Shown piece after piece: positions 27,506-34,426 of a DNA stretch of 39,005 nucleotides (position 1 is its first letter; each line of letters starts with the position of its first letter). The notes under the pieces were generated by a model, which saw only the letters and a program-made list of their open reading frames with translations, was not told where the DNA came from and did no database searches. This stretch comes from Candidatus Polarisedimenticolaceae bacterium (GTDB lineage Bacteria > Acidobacteriota > Polarisedimenticolia > Polarisedimenticolales > DASRJG01), in assembly GCA_036376135.1 (NCBI GenBank), contig DASVAW010000168.1, forward strand, positions 1 through 39,005. Reading direction: 5' to 3'. The position numbers were made by a program, and so were the translations under genes.

Positions 27506-27976
27506 ATGAGCCACTTCCGGTTGGTCGCACTCGCCCACGAGCCGTTCGAGCCCCTCTTCGGTCTTCCCGCGCCGCAGCTCGCCGAAATCGGCGCCATGCG
27601 GGTCCGGGCGGACGAGAAGCCGGGCTACCCCTGCCGGGTCAGCCTCGAGGACGCCGAGGTCGGCGAGGAACTGCTCCTCCTCCCCTGGTCTCACCTGCCC
27701 GAACGTTCCCCCTACCGATCGGTCGGGCCGATCTTCGTCCGGCGCGGGGCGAAGTCCCGGACGCTCGCACCCGGGGAGATCCCCGACACCGTCGCCTCGC
27801 GCCTCATCTCGGTGCGCGCCTACGACGCCGCGCACCTCATGGTCGGCGCCGCGGTCTGCGAGGGGACGGAAGTTGCCGCGGAGATCGAGCGGCAGTTCCG
27901 GCGGGAGACCGTCGCCTACATTCACCTGCACAACGCGAAGCCGGGGTGCTTTTCGTGCGCCGTGCGTCGGGTGTAG
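27506..27976 (+). CDS. DUF1203 family protein
   Basis: The 156-residue soluble protein matches DUF1203 in order: FRLVALAHEPFEPLFGLP, MRVRADEKPGYPCRVSLEDAEVGEELLLLPW, SPYRSVGPIFVRRGA, VSVRAYDAAHLMVGA-like RLISVRAYDAAHLM, and AYIHLHNAKPGCFSCAVRRV. Its function is unknown. Cys43 (PGYPC) and the closing CFSC are conserved-looking cysteines that might bind metal. The ATG at 27506 has only a weak CATCCT element 6 nt before it. It is followed 11 nt later by the SRPBCC gene. Confidence 0.85.
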   Translation: MSHFRLVALAHEPFEPLFGLPAPQLAEIGAMRVRADEKPGYPCRVSLEDAEVGEELLLLPWSHLPERSPYRSVGPIFVRRGAKSRTLAPGEIPDTVASRLISVRAYDAAHLMVGAAVCEGTEVAAEIERQFRRETVAYIHLHNAKPGCFSCAVRRV

Positions 27977-27987
27977 CCTCCGCGGGC

Positions 27988-28428
27988 ATGACGTTTCAAC
28001 CCGAGCCCGGCACGATCCGCTGGAAGATGCACTTCGCCTCCCCTCCGGAGGCGGTCTACGACGCCCTCGCGACCCCCGCCGGCCGCGAGCGGTACTGGGC
28101 CGAGTCCTCCCCGGAGGCGGGGGACACGATCACCTTCCACATCCTCGGCTACCCGCCCTTCTCCGGCGGCGTCCTCCGCCGCGATCCACCGCGCCGGTTC
28201 GCGCTCGAGTACTTCGGGACACGGACCGAGTTCTCGCTCGCCCCGGACGGGAAGGGAGGGACCGACCTGACGCTCGTGGCGAGGGAGGTCGACGCGTCGA
28301 TGTGGGACGAGATGCTGTCGGGCTGGGTCTCGGTTCTGATGGCCATGAAGGCCGCGGTCGACCACGGCGTCGACCTGCGCAATCACGACCCCGAGCGCAC
28401 CTGGCAGCACGGATATGCGGATAATTAG
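27988..28428 (+). CDS. SRPBCC / AHSA1-like domain protein
   Basis: The 146-residue soluble protein has the START/Bet v1-type ligand-pocket pattern: MHFASPPEAVYDALATPAGRERYWAESS, then FSGGVLRRDPPRRFALEYFG, TEFSLAPDGKGGTDLTLVARE and a closing helix WVSVLMAMKAAVDHG. The N-terminal ASPPEAVYDAL segment is diagnostic. The ligand is unknown. TAGCCT at 27974-27979 ends 8 nt before ATG 27988, so transcription may begin at the start codon. The carbonic anhydrase gene starts 3 nt after its stop. Confidence 0.85.
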   Translation: MTFQPEPGTIRWKMHFASPPEAVYDALATPAGRERYWAESSPEAGDTITFHILGYPPFSGGVLRRDPPRRFALEYFGTRTEFSLAPDGKGGTDLTLVAREVDASMWDEMLSGWVSVLMAMKAAVDHGVDLRNHDPERTWQHGYADN

Positions 28429-28431
28429 CGC

Positions 28432-29076
28432 ATGAGGACCCTGCACCACCTGTTCGACGCGAACCGGGCCTGGGCCGAGGGGATCCGGCGGCAGCAGCCG
28501 GACTTCTTCGCCGAGCTCTCGCACCAGCAGTCGCCCGGTTACCTCTGGATCGGCTGCTCGGACAGCCGCGTCCCGGCCAACCAGATCGTGGGGCTGATGC
28601 CCGGCGAGCTGTTCGTCCACCGCAATCTCGCGAACCTCGTCGTGCACACCGACCTGAACTGCCTCTCGGTGATGCAGTTCGCCGTCGAGCTCCTGAAGGT
28701 CCGTCACGTGATCGTCTGCGGGCACTACGGCTGCAGCGGCGTGCGGGCGGTACTCCGTCGCGACCGACTGGGGCTCAGCGACAACTGGCTGCGCCACGTC
28801 GAGGACGTGCGCCGGAAACACGTCGAGAGGCTCGCCGCGATCGAGGGCGACGCGGAAGTGCACGCAAGGCTGTGCGAGCTCAACGTCATCGAGCAGACGG
28901 CGAACGTCTGCCAGACGACGATCGTGCGCGACGCGTGGGAGCGGGGTCAGGAGTTGACCGTCCACGGCTGGATCTACGGACTCGAGGACGGACTGCTGCG
29001 AGACCTGAAGGCCACCGTCACCGCCCCCGACGAGGCGGCGGACGCCTGGCACGCGGCAATCGCGGCGCTGGCCTGA
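28432..29076 (+). CDS. can: Beta-class carbonic anhydrase
   Basis: This 214-residue cytosolic zinc enzyme interconverts CO2 and bicarbonate. The zinc ligands are at Cys42, Asp44 (CSDSR), His98 and Cys101 (CGHYGCSGV), exactly the numbering of E. coli Can. RVPANQIVGLMPGELFVHRNLANLV and the C-terminal VHGWIYGLEDGLLRDL are family motifs. GATAAT (28420-28425) ends 6 nt before ATG 28432, overlapping the end of the SRPBCC gene, so it may have its own leaderless promoter as well as read-through. Confidence 0.96.
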   Translation: MRTLHHLFDANRAWAEGIRRQQPDFFAELSHQQSPGYLWIGCSDSRVPANQIVGLMPGELFVHRNLANLVVHTDLNCLSVMQFAVELLKVRHVIVCGHYGCSGVRAVLRRDRLGLSDNWLRHVEDVRRKHVERLAAIEGDAEVHARLCELNVIEQTANVCQTTIVRDAWERGQELTVHGWIYGLEDGLLRDLKATVTAPDEAADAWHAAIAALA

Positions 29077-29153
29077 CACCGCCGGGCCGCTTCGCCGCTT
29101 TCCGCTTGCCGCCCCCGGCTCCGGGGCGTAATCGCCCCTCCGAAGGAGGCCCC

Positions 29154-29588
29154 ATGCGATTCGCCCTCGCTTGCCTGGCCGTCGTCGCGTTCGCGCTCCC
29201 GGCTTCGGGCCAGACGAGCGACGCTCCCCCGCCCCCGCCGGACGTCGTGCACGTCGCGTCCCAGGTCTTCTTCCCCGCCGCGACGCCGGGCGGGGCCAAC
29301 GAAGGGATCTGCACCGTCGCGAATGCGACGGACGGCGACGTCCGCGTCCGGCTGCAGGCCGAGGTGGAGTACTCGGACGGCACCGTCTCGCGGCTGACCG
29401 GGAACTTCGACCCCGGATTCCTCGGTCCCGACGGCGGCTTCGAGCTCGCGATCTTCTTCGTCGTGCCCCCGGACACGGCGATCGGTCCCGCGGTCTTCCG
29501 GTGCGACGTGCAGGCGCAATCCCTCGACCTGCGGGGGCGCCCGGAGCACGACGCCTCGGCCGCCTTCTTCGAGGTCGTCGCTCCCTGA
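29154..29588 (+). CDS. Secreted hypothetical protein
   Basis: The 144-residue protein has a cleavable signal (FALACLAVVAFALPASGQ) and a mature domain that looks like a single beta-sandwich: ANEGICTVANATDGDVRVRLQAEVEYSDG, DGGFELAIFFVVPPDTAIGPAVFRCDVQA. Two cysteines (in GICTV and FRCDV) could pair. I do not recognise the family. ATG 29154 follows GAAGGAGG. Confidence 0.65.
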   Translation: MRFALACLAVVAFALPASGQTSDAPPPPPDVVHVASQVFFPAATPGGANEGICTVANATDGDVRVRLQAEVEYSDGTVSRLTGNFDPGFLGPDGGFELAIFFVVPPDTAIGPAVFRCDVQAQSLDLRGRPEHDASAAFFEVVAP

Positions 29589-29667
29589 ATCGGGTCCGGC
29601 CCGCTTTCGTCGTGGACACGCCCTCCCGGAACGGGCAGACTTTGCCGCGCCGCGAAAGGAGCGCCCC

Positions 29668-30156
29668 ATGGGAGGTTTGTCGCCGCTCGGCCTGTTTCAC
29701 ACGTTGATCGCCCTCGTGGCGCTGGTGTTCGGCGTCGCGGCGCTGATCCGGGACAGGGAGATCCTCCTCGACAACCGCCTCGGGCAGCTCTACCTCGGCG
29801 CGACCTTCGTCGCCGCGGCCACCTCGCTCGGGATCTTCCGCCACGGGACCTTCGGCCCGCCGCACGTCCTCGCGGTTCTGACCCTCGTCGCCCTGGCGGT
29901 CGGAACGCTCGCGGGAGCGACGGAGCTGTTCGGCCGCCGCGCGCGCGCCGTCCGGATCGTCAGCTACACCTTCACCCTGCTGCTCGGCCACCTCATCCCC
30001 GGTTTCGCGGAGACCCTGACCCGGGTCCCGCGCGGGGCCCCGATCGCCGCGTCCCCGGACGACCCGATCCTCCGCCCGATCCTCGGCGGGCTCGTCGCGG
30101 TCTTCGCGGTCGTCGTCTTTCTGCAGCTCCGGCGGGCGAAGAACGCAACGGCCTGA
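29668..30156 (+). CDS. Multi-pass membrane protein of unknown function
   Basis: The 162-residue protein has four or five hydrophobic helices (LFHTLIALVALVFGVAAL, LYLGATFVAAATSLGIF, VLAVLTLVALAVGTLAG, IVSYTFTLLLGHLIPGF, LGGLVAVFAVVVFLQL). The pattern recalls small DUF2306-like membrane proteins but I cannot assign it firmly. ATG 29668 follows GAAAGGAGCG. Confidence 0.65.
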   Translation: MGGLSPLGLFHTLIALVALVFGVAALIRDREILLDNRLGQLYLGATFVAAATSLGIFRHGTFGPPHVLAVLTLVALAVGTLAGATELFGRRARAVRIVSYTFTLLLGHLIPGFAETLTRVPRGAPIAASPDDPILRPILGGLVAVFAVVVFLQLRRAKNATA

Positions 30157-30222
30157 TCCCGGGGTCGGCGAATTGGGGTAGCCTCGTTCGTGCTCGCGCC
30201 ACCGCGCGATCGAGGTGATGCC

Positions 30223-30444
30223 GTGGGTGCATTCGGCGGGTTCGAGGTCCTCGTCCTTCTATTGGTCGCGGTCCCCGTCGCGTGGTTTTACCTGTGGACC
30301 TGCTGGCGCGTCGTGAAGCGGCTGGGCTTTCCCGGCTCGCTCGCCCTGCTGGCGCTGACAGGCCCGTTCGTCCTCATCCTGGTGCTCGCGTTCGTCGAGT
30401 GGCCGATCGAGCGCGAGCGACGGCCCGTCCACGGCGACCGATGA
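30223..30444 (+). CDS. Small two-helix membrane protein
   Basis: The 73-residue protein has two hydrophobic segments (EVLVLLLVAVPVAWFYLW and SLALLALTGPFVLILVLAFV) separated by the basic TCWRVVKRLG, ending in a charged tail. I chose GTG 30223 because GAGG lies 8 nt before it; an in-frame GTG at 30190, 5 nt after TAGCCT (30179-30184), is an alternative and would add 11 residues. Its function is unknown. Confidence 0.5.
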   Translation: MGAFGGFEVLVLLLVAVPVAWFYLWTCWRVVKRLGFPGSLALLALTGPFVLILVLAFVEWPIERERRPVHGDR

Positions 30445-30493
30445 CCGCCCCCGCTGCGGTCTCGGCGACGCCGAGGTAGGAGGTGTGCCGGTC

Positions 30494-30814
30494 ATGATCG
30501 CCCGCATGTGGCACGGTCGCGTCCGCCGCGAGGACGCCGGTCGGTATCACGAGGTCGTCGCGGCGACGGGCCTCGAGGAGTACGGCGCGAGCGCCGGAAT
30601 CCGCGGCATCTACTACCTGCAACGGCACGACGGGGACGTCACCCACGTCGTGACGCTGACCTTCTGGGACTCCTGGGAGGCGATCCGCGCGTTCGCGGGC
30701 GACGACGTCTCGCGGGCGAAGTATTACCCCGAGGACGAACCGTTCCTGCTCGAGAAGGAGCCCACCGTCACCCACTACGAGGTGGTCGACGCGATTCTGC
30801 GCGGCCAGGGGTAG
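30494..30814 (+). CDS. ABM-like (dimeric alpha-beta barrel) protein
   Basis: The 106-residue protein has the antibiotic biosynthesis monooxygenase fold pattern: IARMWHGRVRREDAGRYHEVV, GIRGIYYLQRHDGDVTHVVTLTFWDSWEAIRAFAGDD, and a closing strand. Many such proteins bind haem or quinones, but function is not predictable here. ATG 30494 lies 10 nt after TAGGAGG (30477-30483); the in-frame GTG at 30485 is too close to that site. Confidence 0.75.
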   Translation: MIARMWHGRVRREDAGRYHEVVAATGLEEYGASAGIRGIYYLQRHDGDVTHVVTLTFWDSWEAIRAFAGDDVSRAKYYPEDEPFLLEKEPTVTHYEVVDAILRGQG

Positions 30815-30823
30815 GCCGCCGGC

Positions 30824-31216
30824 ATGGTCCGCTGGCTGATCTCGGTCGTGCTCGTCCTCGTGACCGGCGTCGTCGGGCTGTCGGGGGTCTTCGCCGACGC
30901 GGCGCCCGGCGAGTCGATGCTCGGGCGCGCGATGTTCGTGGGCGGCGCCTATCTCCTCGGGTGCGGCGCGATCGGGGCGATGCTCGACCGGTATTGGTGG
31001 CTCGCCGGGCTCGCGTCGTGGGGTCCCGTCCTCGTGGGAGTCGGGAGCGCGATGGCGCTGGCCCGCGCGACGGAGTACGGCCCGGCGGTGCCGCTTCTGG
31101 TGCTCAACGTGGTGTTGTTCCCCGCGCTCTCCCTGGCCTGCGGCCTTGCGGGACGGTGGGGCTGGCGGAAATTCCGGGCGAGTGCATCCTCCGCGGGTGC
31201 GGGAGGCCCCCGATGA
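30824..31216 (+). CDS. Four-helix membrane protein of unknown function
   Basis: The 130-residue protein has four hydrophobic segments (WLISVVLVLVTGVVGLSGVF, MFVGGAYLLGCGAIGAML, WWLAGLASWGPVLVGVGSAMAL, VPLLVLNVVLFPALSLACGL) and a basic C-terminus. There is no recognisable motif. It starts 9 nt after the ABM gene, and its TGA overlaps the next gene's ATG (31213-31216). Confidence 0.6.
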   Translation: MVRWLISVVLVLVTGVVGLSGVFADAAPGESMLGRAMFVGGAYLLGCGAIGAMLDRYWWLAGLASWGPVLVGVGSAMALARATEYGPAVPLLVLNVVLFPALSLACGLAGRWGWRKFRASASSAGAGGPR

Positions 31217-31419
31217 CGAAGTTCCTGCTCTGGCTGATTCTCCTGATCCTCTGCTGGCCGCTCGCGCTGATCGCGCTGATCCTCTACCCGATCGTCTGGA
31301 TCGTCCTGCTTCCGTTCCGCCTGCTCGGCATCGCGGTCGACGTCGTCTTCCAGACGCTCAGGGCGATCCTGCTCCTCCCGGCGCGGGTGCTGCGGGGACC
31401 CGGCCGCGCGACCTCGTGA
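31213..31419 (+). CDS. Very hydrophobic 68-residue membrane peptide
   Basis: The 68-residue product is almost entirely hydrophobic (FLLWLILLILCWPLALIALILYPIVWIVLLPF), with basic residues toward the C-terminus. It is probably one long or two short membrane helices. It overlaps the preceding gene by 4 nt. Its 3' end overlaps the convergent iron-sulfur protein gene by 62 nt (31358-31419). Its function is unknown. Confidence 0.55.
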   Translation: MTKFLLWLILLILCWPLALIALILYPIVWIVLLPFRLLGIAVDVVFQTLRAILLLPARVLRGPGRATS

Positions 31420-32680
31420 AGAGTCGCTCGAGGTAACGCGACTTCATCTGCCGGCTCGCCATCGCGCGCGAGACCGGCGGGAGCTTGAGGATCACCCCCA
31501 GGACCGCCGCCATCGCCCGATGGCTCCACAGGACGTGCCGGTCGAAGAGGAGGTTCTGGAGCTTCCCCCGCTCGATCGCCATCACGACGGCCTTGTGGGT
31601 GGAATCGAGCGGCGTGATCACGCGCTCGGCGCGCGGGACGAGGCGGATCCCCCGGCGGTCGCATGCCGACGCGCACACCCCGCACCCGAGGCAGGTCGCG
31701 GCGTCGAGGCGCGCGGCCTTCCGCTTCGGGTGGGCCGGGTCGTTCGCCGAGACGAGCCCCATCGCCTCGACCGGGCAGGCGTCGGCGCACTTGCCGCACC
31801 CGTTGCAGAGGGCGCGGTCGACCTCCGGGAGGAAGTTCGTCGTGTGGACCGGATGGAGCATCCCGAAGCGCCGTGCCGCGATCATCGCCTCGCAGCAGCA
31901 GCCGCAGCAGTTGCACACGAAGCTCACGCGCTCGCGGACGTTTTCCCCGAACTGGACGAGACGGCGGTCGCGGGCCTCCTGGAGCAGGTCGAGCCCCTCG
32001 ACCACGTCCACCTCGCGCGCGATCCCGTGGCGGATCAGGGATCTCGCCACGCCGTTGAACGTCATGCAGATCTGCTTGGGCGCGTCGCAGTCGCGGCCGA
32101 GGTGCTCGGCCTTGTGGCGGCAGTAACAGGTCCCCACCGCCATCGGCGCCGCGGACTTCACCACCCAGCTGGCCCGCTCGTAGTCCAGTACCCGGAGCGA
32201 AGGCTCGGACGGGAGCATCCCTTCGTGGACGAAGGTCCGGCCGATCTGGGTCTCCCCCGTGGTGAACAGGCTGCGGATGAACTCCTCCTCGACGTTGATG
32301 TACTCGTGGAAGAGCTCCGCGAGCGCCTTCTGGTCGAGGTCGGCGCGCACGCGCATCATCGAGAACTCGAAGAACCCCGCCATTGGCGGCGGGAGGACGT
32401 ACGTCATCCCCGCCTCGCTCCCGCAGTCCAGGAGGATCCCGCGGTCGGCGAGCCCGTCGAGGATCGCCCGCGCCCGATCTTCCGGCAGCTTCCAGACCCT
32501 CGCGGCGAGCGCGACGCGGAACGGCCGGATCGGGAGCCGCGCGACCAGCGCCGCCTCCCGCTCGCTGAAGAGCATCTTCAGGATCGCGAAGAGGACGGAG
32601 GAGGGCGGGGCCCCCTGCGGGAACCGGTTGATCCGGTCCGCGAGACGGCCGTAGGCCGACTGCGTCGCGAGGTGCGCCAC
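31358..32680 (-). CDS. 4Fe-4S protein with possible winged-helix N-terminus and extra cysteine clusters
   Basis: This 440-residue cytosolic-looking protein is last in the ligase-ACP-Kbl operon. The N-terminal 100 residues (LARLPIRPFRVALAARVWKLPEDRARAILDGLADRGILL is the core) resemble a winged-helix domain. Cysteine groups follow: Cys185, 187, 198 and 205; a dense CNCCGCCC (256-263); and two classical 4Fe-4S ferredoxin motifs, CNGCGKCADACP (292-303) and CLGCGVCASACD (330-341). The last two predict two 4Fe-4S clusters; the first two groups may hold another cluster or metal. A hydrophobic patch (VLWSHRAMAAVLGVILKLPPV) lies near the C-terminus. The start is GTG 32680 after TAAGG. It could be an electron carrier or a redox sensor; I cannot decide. 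Confidence 0.8.
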   Translation of the reverse strand: MAHLATQSAYGRLADRINRFPQGAPPSSVLFAILKMLFSEREAALVARLPIRPFRVALAARVWKLPEDRARAILDGLADRGILLDCGSEAGMTYVLPPPMAGFFEFSMMRVRADLDQKALAELFHEYINVEEEFIRSLFTTGETQIGRTFVHEGMLPSEPSLRVLDYERASWVVKSAAPMAVGTCYCRHKAEHLGRDCDAPKQICMTFNGVARSLIRHGIAREVDVVEGLDLLQEARDRRLVQFGENVRERVSFVCNCCGCCCEAMIAARRFGMLHPVHTTNFLPEVDRALCNGCGKCADACPVEAMGLVSANDPAHPKRKAARLDAATCLGCGVCASACDRRGIRLVPRAERVITPLDSTHKAVVMAIERGKLQNLLFDRHVLWSHRAMAAVLGVILKLPPVSRAMASRQMKSRYLERLFTRSRGRVPAAPAPGGAGSP

Positions 32681-32684
32681 GGCC

Positions 32685-32888
32685 TTACGGGCAGCCCTCG
32701 ACCGCGTCGAGCAGCGTGAGGTCGCTCAGCTCCCGGAGCGCCTCCTCGCGGCTGTCCGCGACGGCGCGCTCGTGATACGACCCCTTGCGCGCCTCGGCGA
32801 CCCATCCGAGCTTCCAGCGGACCTCCCACCCCTCGCGCTCGAGCTTCTCGACGATGTCGCGCTCCGTGTCCTTCAATTCGACGACCAT
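32685..32888 (-). CDS. Small charged protein in the Kbl operon
   Basis: The 67-residue protein reads MVVELKDTERDIVEKLEREG, then WEVRWKLGWVAEARKGSYHERAVADSREEALRELSDLTLLDAVEGCP. It is compact and charged, probably beta-strand plus helices, without signal or membrane segment. It starts 14 nt after the Kbl stop with GGTGAGG as ribosome site and ends 4 nt before the iron-sulfur gene. I do not recognise a family. Its fixed place between the two suggests a partner protein. Confidence 0.65.
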   Translation of the reverse strand: MVVELKDTERDIVEKLEREGWEVRWKLGWVAEARKGSYHERAVADSREEALRELSDLTLLDAVEGCP

Positions 32889-32902
32889 GGCCTCACCCGC
32901 TT

Positions 32903-34150
32903 TCAGAGGCCGAACGCCTCGACGAGCTCCTTGCGACCCTTGCCGAGCACCCCGTAACGCCGGCCGACCTTGTGAAACGCCTCGATGCCGAGATCGAGGT
33001 GGTGCAGCTCGTGCGCCGCCGAGACCTGTGTCCGGATGCGCGCCTGCCCCTTCGGGACGACCGGGAAGAAGAACCCGACGACGTAGATCCCCTCCGTGAA
33101 CAGGTCGCGCGCCATGTCCTGCGCGAGCTTCGCGTTGTAGAGCATCACCGGCACGATCGGGCTCTCCCCCGGCCGCACGTCGAATCCGGCGTTCACGAGG
33201 AGCTGGCGCCAGTAGACCGCGTTGCGCTCCAGGCGATCGCGGCGCTCGGTCGAGCGGGTGAGGATCTCGAGCACGCGAAGCGCCCCGGCGACGATCGGCG
33301 GGGCCACGGCGTTGGAGAACAGGTACGGCCGCGCACGCTGGCGGCACAGCTCGACCAGCTCGCGCCGGCCGCTGACGCATCCGCCGGAGGCGCCGCCGAG
33401 CGCCTTGCCGAGCGTCGTCGTGATCAGGTCCACACGCCCGACGACCCCGCAGCGCTCGTGCGTGCCGCGGCCGCGCGGCCCCATGAACCCGGTCGCGTGC
33501 GAGTCGTCCACGCAGACCATCGCGTCGTGGCGGTCGGCGAGATCGACGATCTCGTCGAGCTTCGCGACGTCGCCGTCCATCGAGAAGACGCCGTCGGTGA
33601 CGATCATCCGGAAGCGCTTGTCGCGGTGCTCGAGGAGCTTCTCCTCGAGGTGCGCCATGTCGGAGTGCTTGTAGGTGTCCTGCATCGCCTTGCACAGGCG
33701 CATGCCGTCCACGATCGAGGCGTGGACGAGCCGGTCGGCGATCAGGACGTCCTTCTCGCCGAGCAATGCCTCGAAGACGCCCGCGTTGGCGTCCATGCAC
33801 GACGGGAACAGGAGGGTGTCCTCGGCGCCGAGGAACTCGGTGAGGGCGATCTCGAGATCGCGGTGGATGTCCTGCGTTCCGCAGATGAAGCGCACCGAGG
33901 ACATGCCGTATCCCCGTGCGTCGAGGCCGTCGATCGCCGCGGAGACGACCTCGGGGTCGGACGCCAGGCCCAGGTAGTTGTTCGCGCAGAGGTTGATCAC
34001 CCGCCGGGCCGGCGTGCCCGGGGGGAACTCGACGTCGATCTCGGCGCCCTGCGCGCCGTGGATGAACCGCTCCTGCTTGAGCAGACCGGCGTCGCGGATG
34101 GAGTCGAGCTCCTGCCGGTACCACCGGCGTGTGTCCGGGGAGTAGGCCAT
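32903..34150 (-). CDS. kbl: 2-amino-3-ketobutyrate CoA ligase (glycine C-acetyltransferase)-type alpha-oxoamine synthase
   Basis: This 415-residue PLP enzyme follows E. coli Kbl closely: VINLCANNYLGLASDPEVV, GYGMSSVRFICGTQDIHRDLE, VTDGVFSMDGDVAKL, DDSHATGFMGPRGRGTHE (215-232), TTTLGKALGGASGG with PLP Lys249, RARPYLFSNAVAPPIV, and VVGFFFPVVPKGQARIRTQVSAAH. The family condenses glycine with acetyl-CoA to 2-amino-3-oxobutyrate or runs in reverse in threonine breakdown. The GFG-type active site here is Kbl rather than BioF, HemA or serine palmitoyltransferase. No threonine dehydrogenase (tdh) adjoins it. Instead it follows an acyl carrier protein gene by 9 nt, with GGAGGG overlapping the ACP stop, so the acyl donor may be an acyl-ACP. 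Confidence 0.92.
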   Translation of the reverse strand: MAYSPDTRRWYRQELDSIRDAGLLKQERFIHGAQGAEIDVEFPPGTPARRVINLCANNYLGLASDPEVVSAAIDGLDARGYGMSSVRFICGTQDIHRDLEIALTEFLGAEDTLLFPSCMDANAGVFEALLGEKDVLIADRLVHASIVDGMRLCKAMQDTYKHSDMAHLEEKLLEHRDKRFRMIVTDGVFSMDGDVAKLDEIVDLADRHDAMVCVDDSHATGFMGPRGRGTHERCGVVGRVDLITTTLGKALGGASGGCVSGRRELVELCRQRARPYLFSNAVAPPIVAGALRVLEILTRSTERRDRLERNAVYWRQLLVNAGFDVRPGESPIVPVMLYNAKLAQDMARDLFTEGIYVVGFFFPVVPKGQARIRTQVSAAHELHHLDLGIEAFHKVGRRYGVLGKGRKELVEAFGL

Positions 34151-34159
34151 CGCGCCCTC

Positions 34160-34426
34160 CTAGAGCCCCGCGGGAGCCGCGGACCGGATTTTCCCGACCA
34201 GGGCCGCGATGCGCTCGACGGTGTCGAACGCGTCGGGGGTCGCCTCGGCGTCCGGGATCGCGATCCCGTAGCGCCGCTCGAGGAATCGCTTCAGCGACAC
34301 CATCGAGAAGGAGTCCACGATCCCGCCGGTGATGAGCGGCGTCGTCGCGTCGAGCGTCCGGTCGTCCCCCTCCTCGAGGTACTCCCGGACGACGTAGTCG
34401 AGGATCGTGCGCTTGAGGTCGTCCAT
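34160..34426 (-). CDS. Acyl carrier protein
   Basis: The 88-residue acidic protein has the carrier fold and the phosphopantetheine-attachment motif GGIVDSFSM with Ser39 (GxDS[LF]), followed by SLKRFLERRYGIAIPDAEATPDAFDTVERIAALV. Its ATG (34426) directly abuts the stop of the upstream ligase gene, with no spacing. It is not in a fatty-acid synthesis cluster, so it is a specialised carrier serving the ligase and Kbl on either side. Confidence 0.9.
   Translation of the reverse strand: MDDLKRTILDYVVREYLEEGDDRTLDATTPLITGGIVDSFSMVSLKRFLERRYGIAIPDAEATPDAFDTVERIAALVGKIRSAAPAGL

Noticed and set aside
32903-34150. Serine palmitoyltransferase of a bacterial sphingolipid cluster
   Set aside because: ACP and ligase neighbours recall sphingolipid loci, but the enzyme carries Kbl-specific motifs throughout (RFICGTQD, GFFFPVVPKGQARIRTQ), the ligase looks acetate-type, and no ceramide synthase or reductase genes are present.
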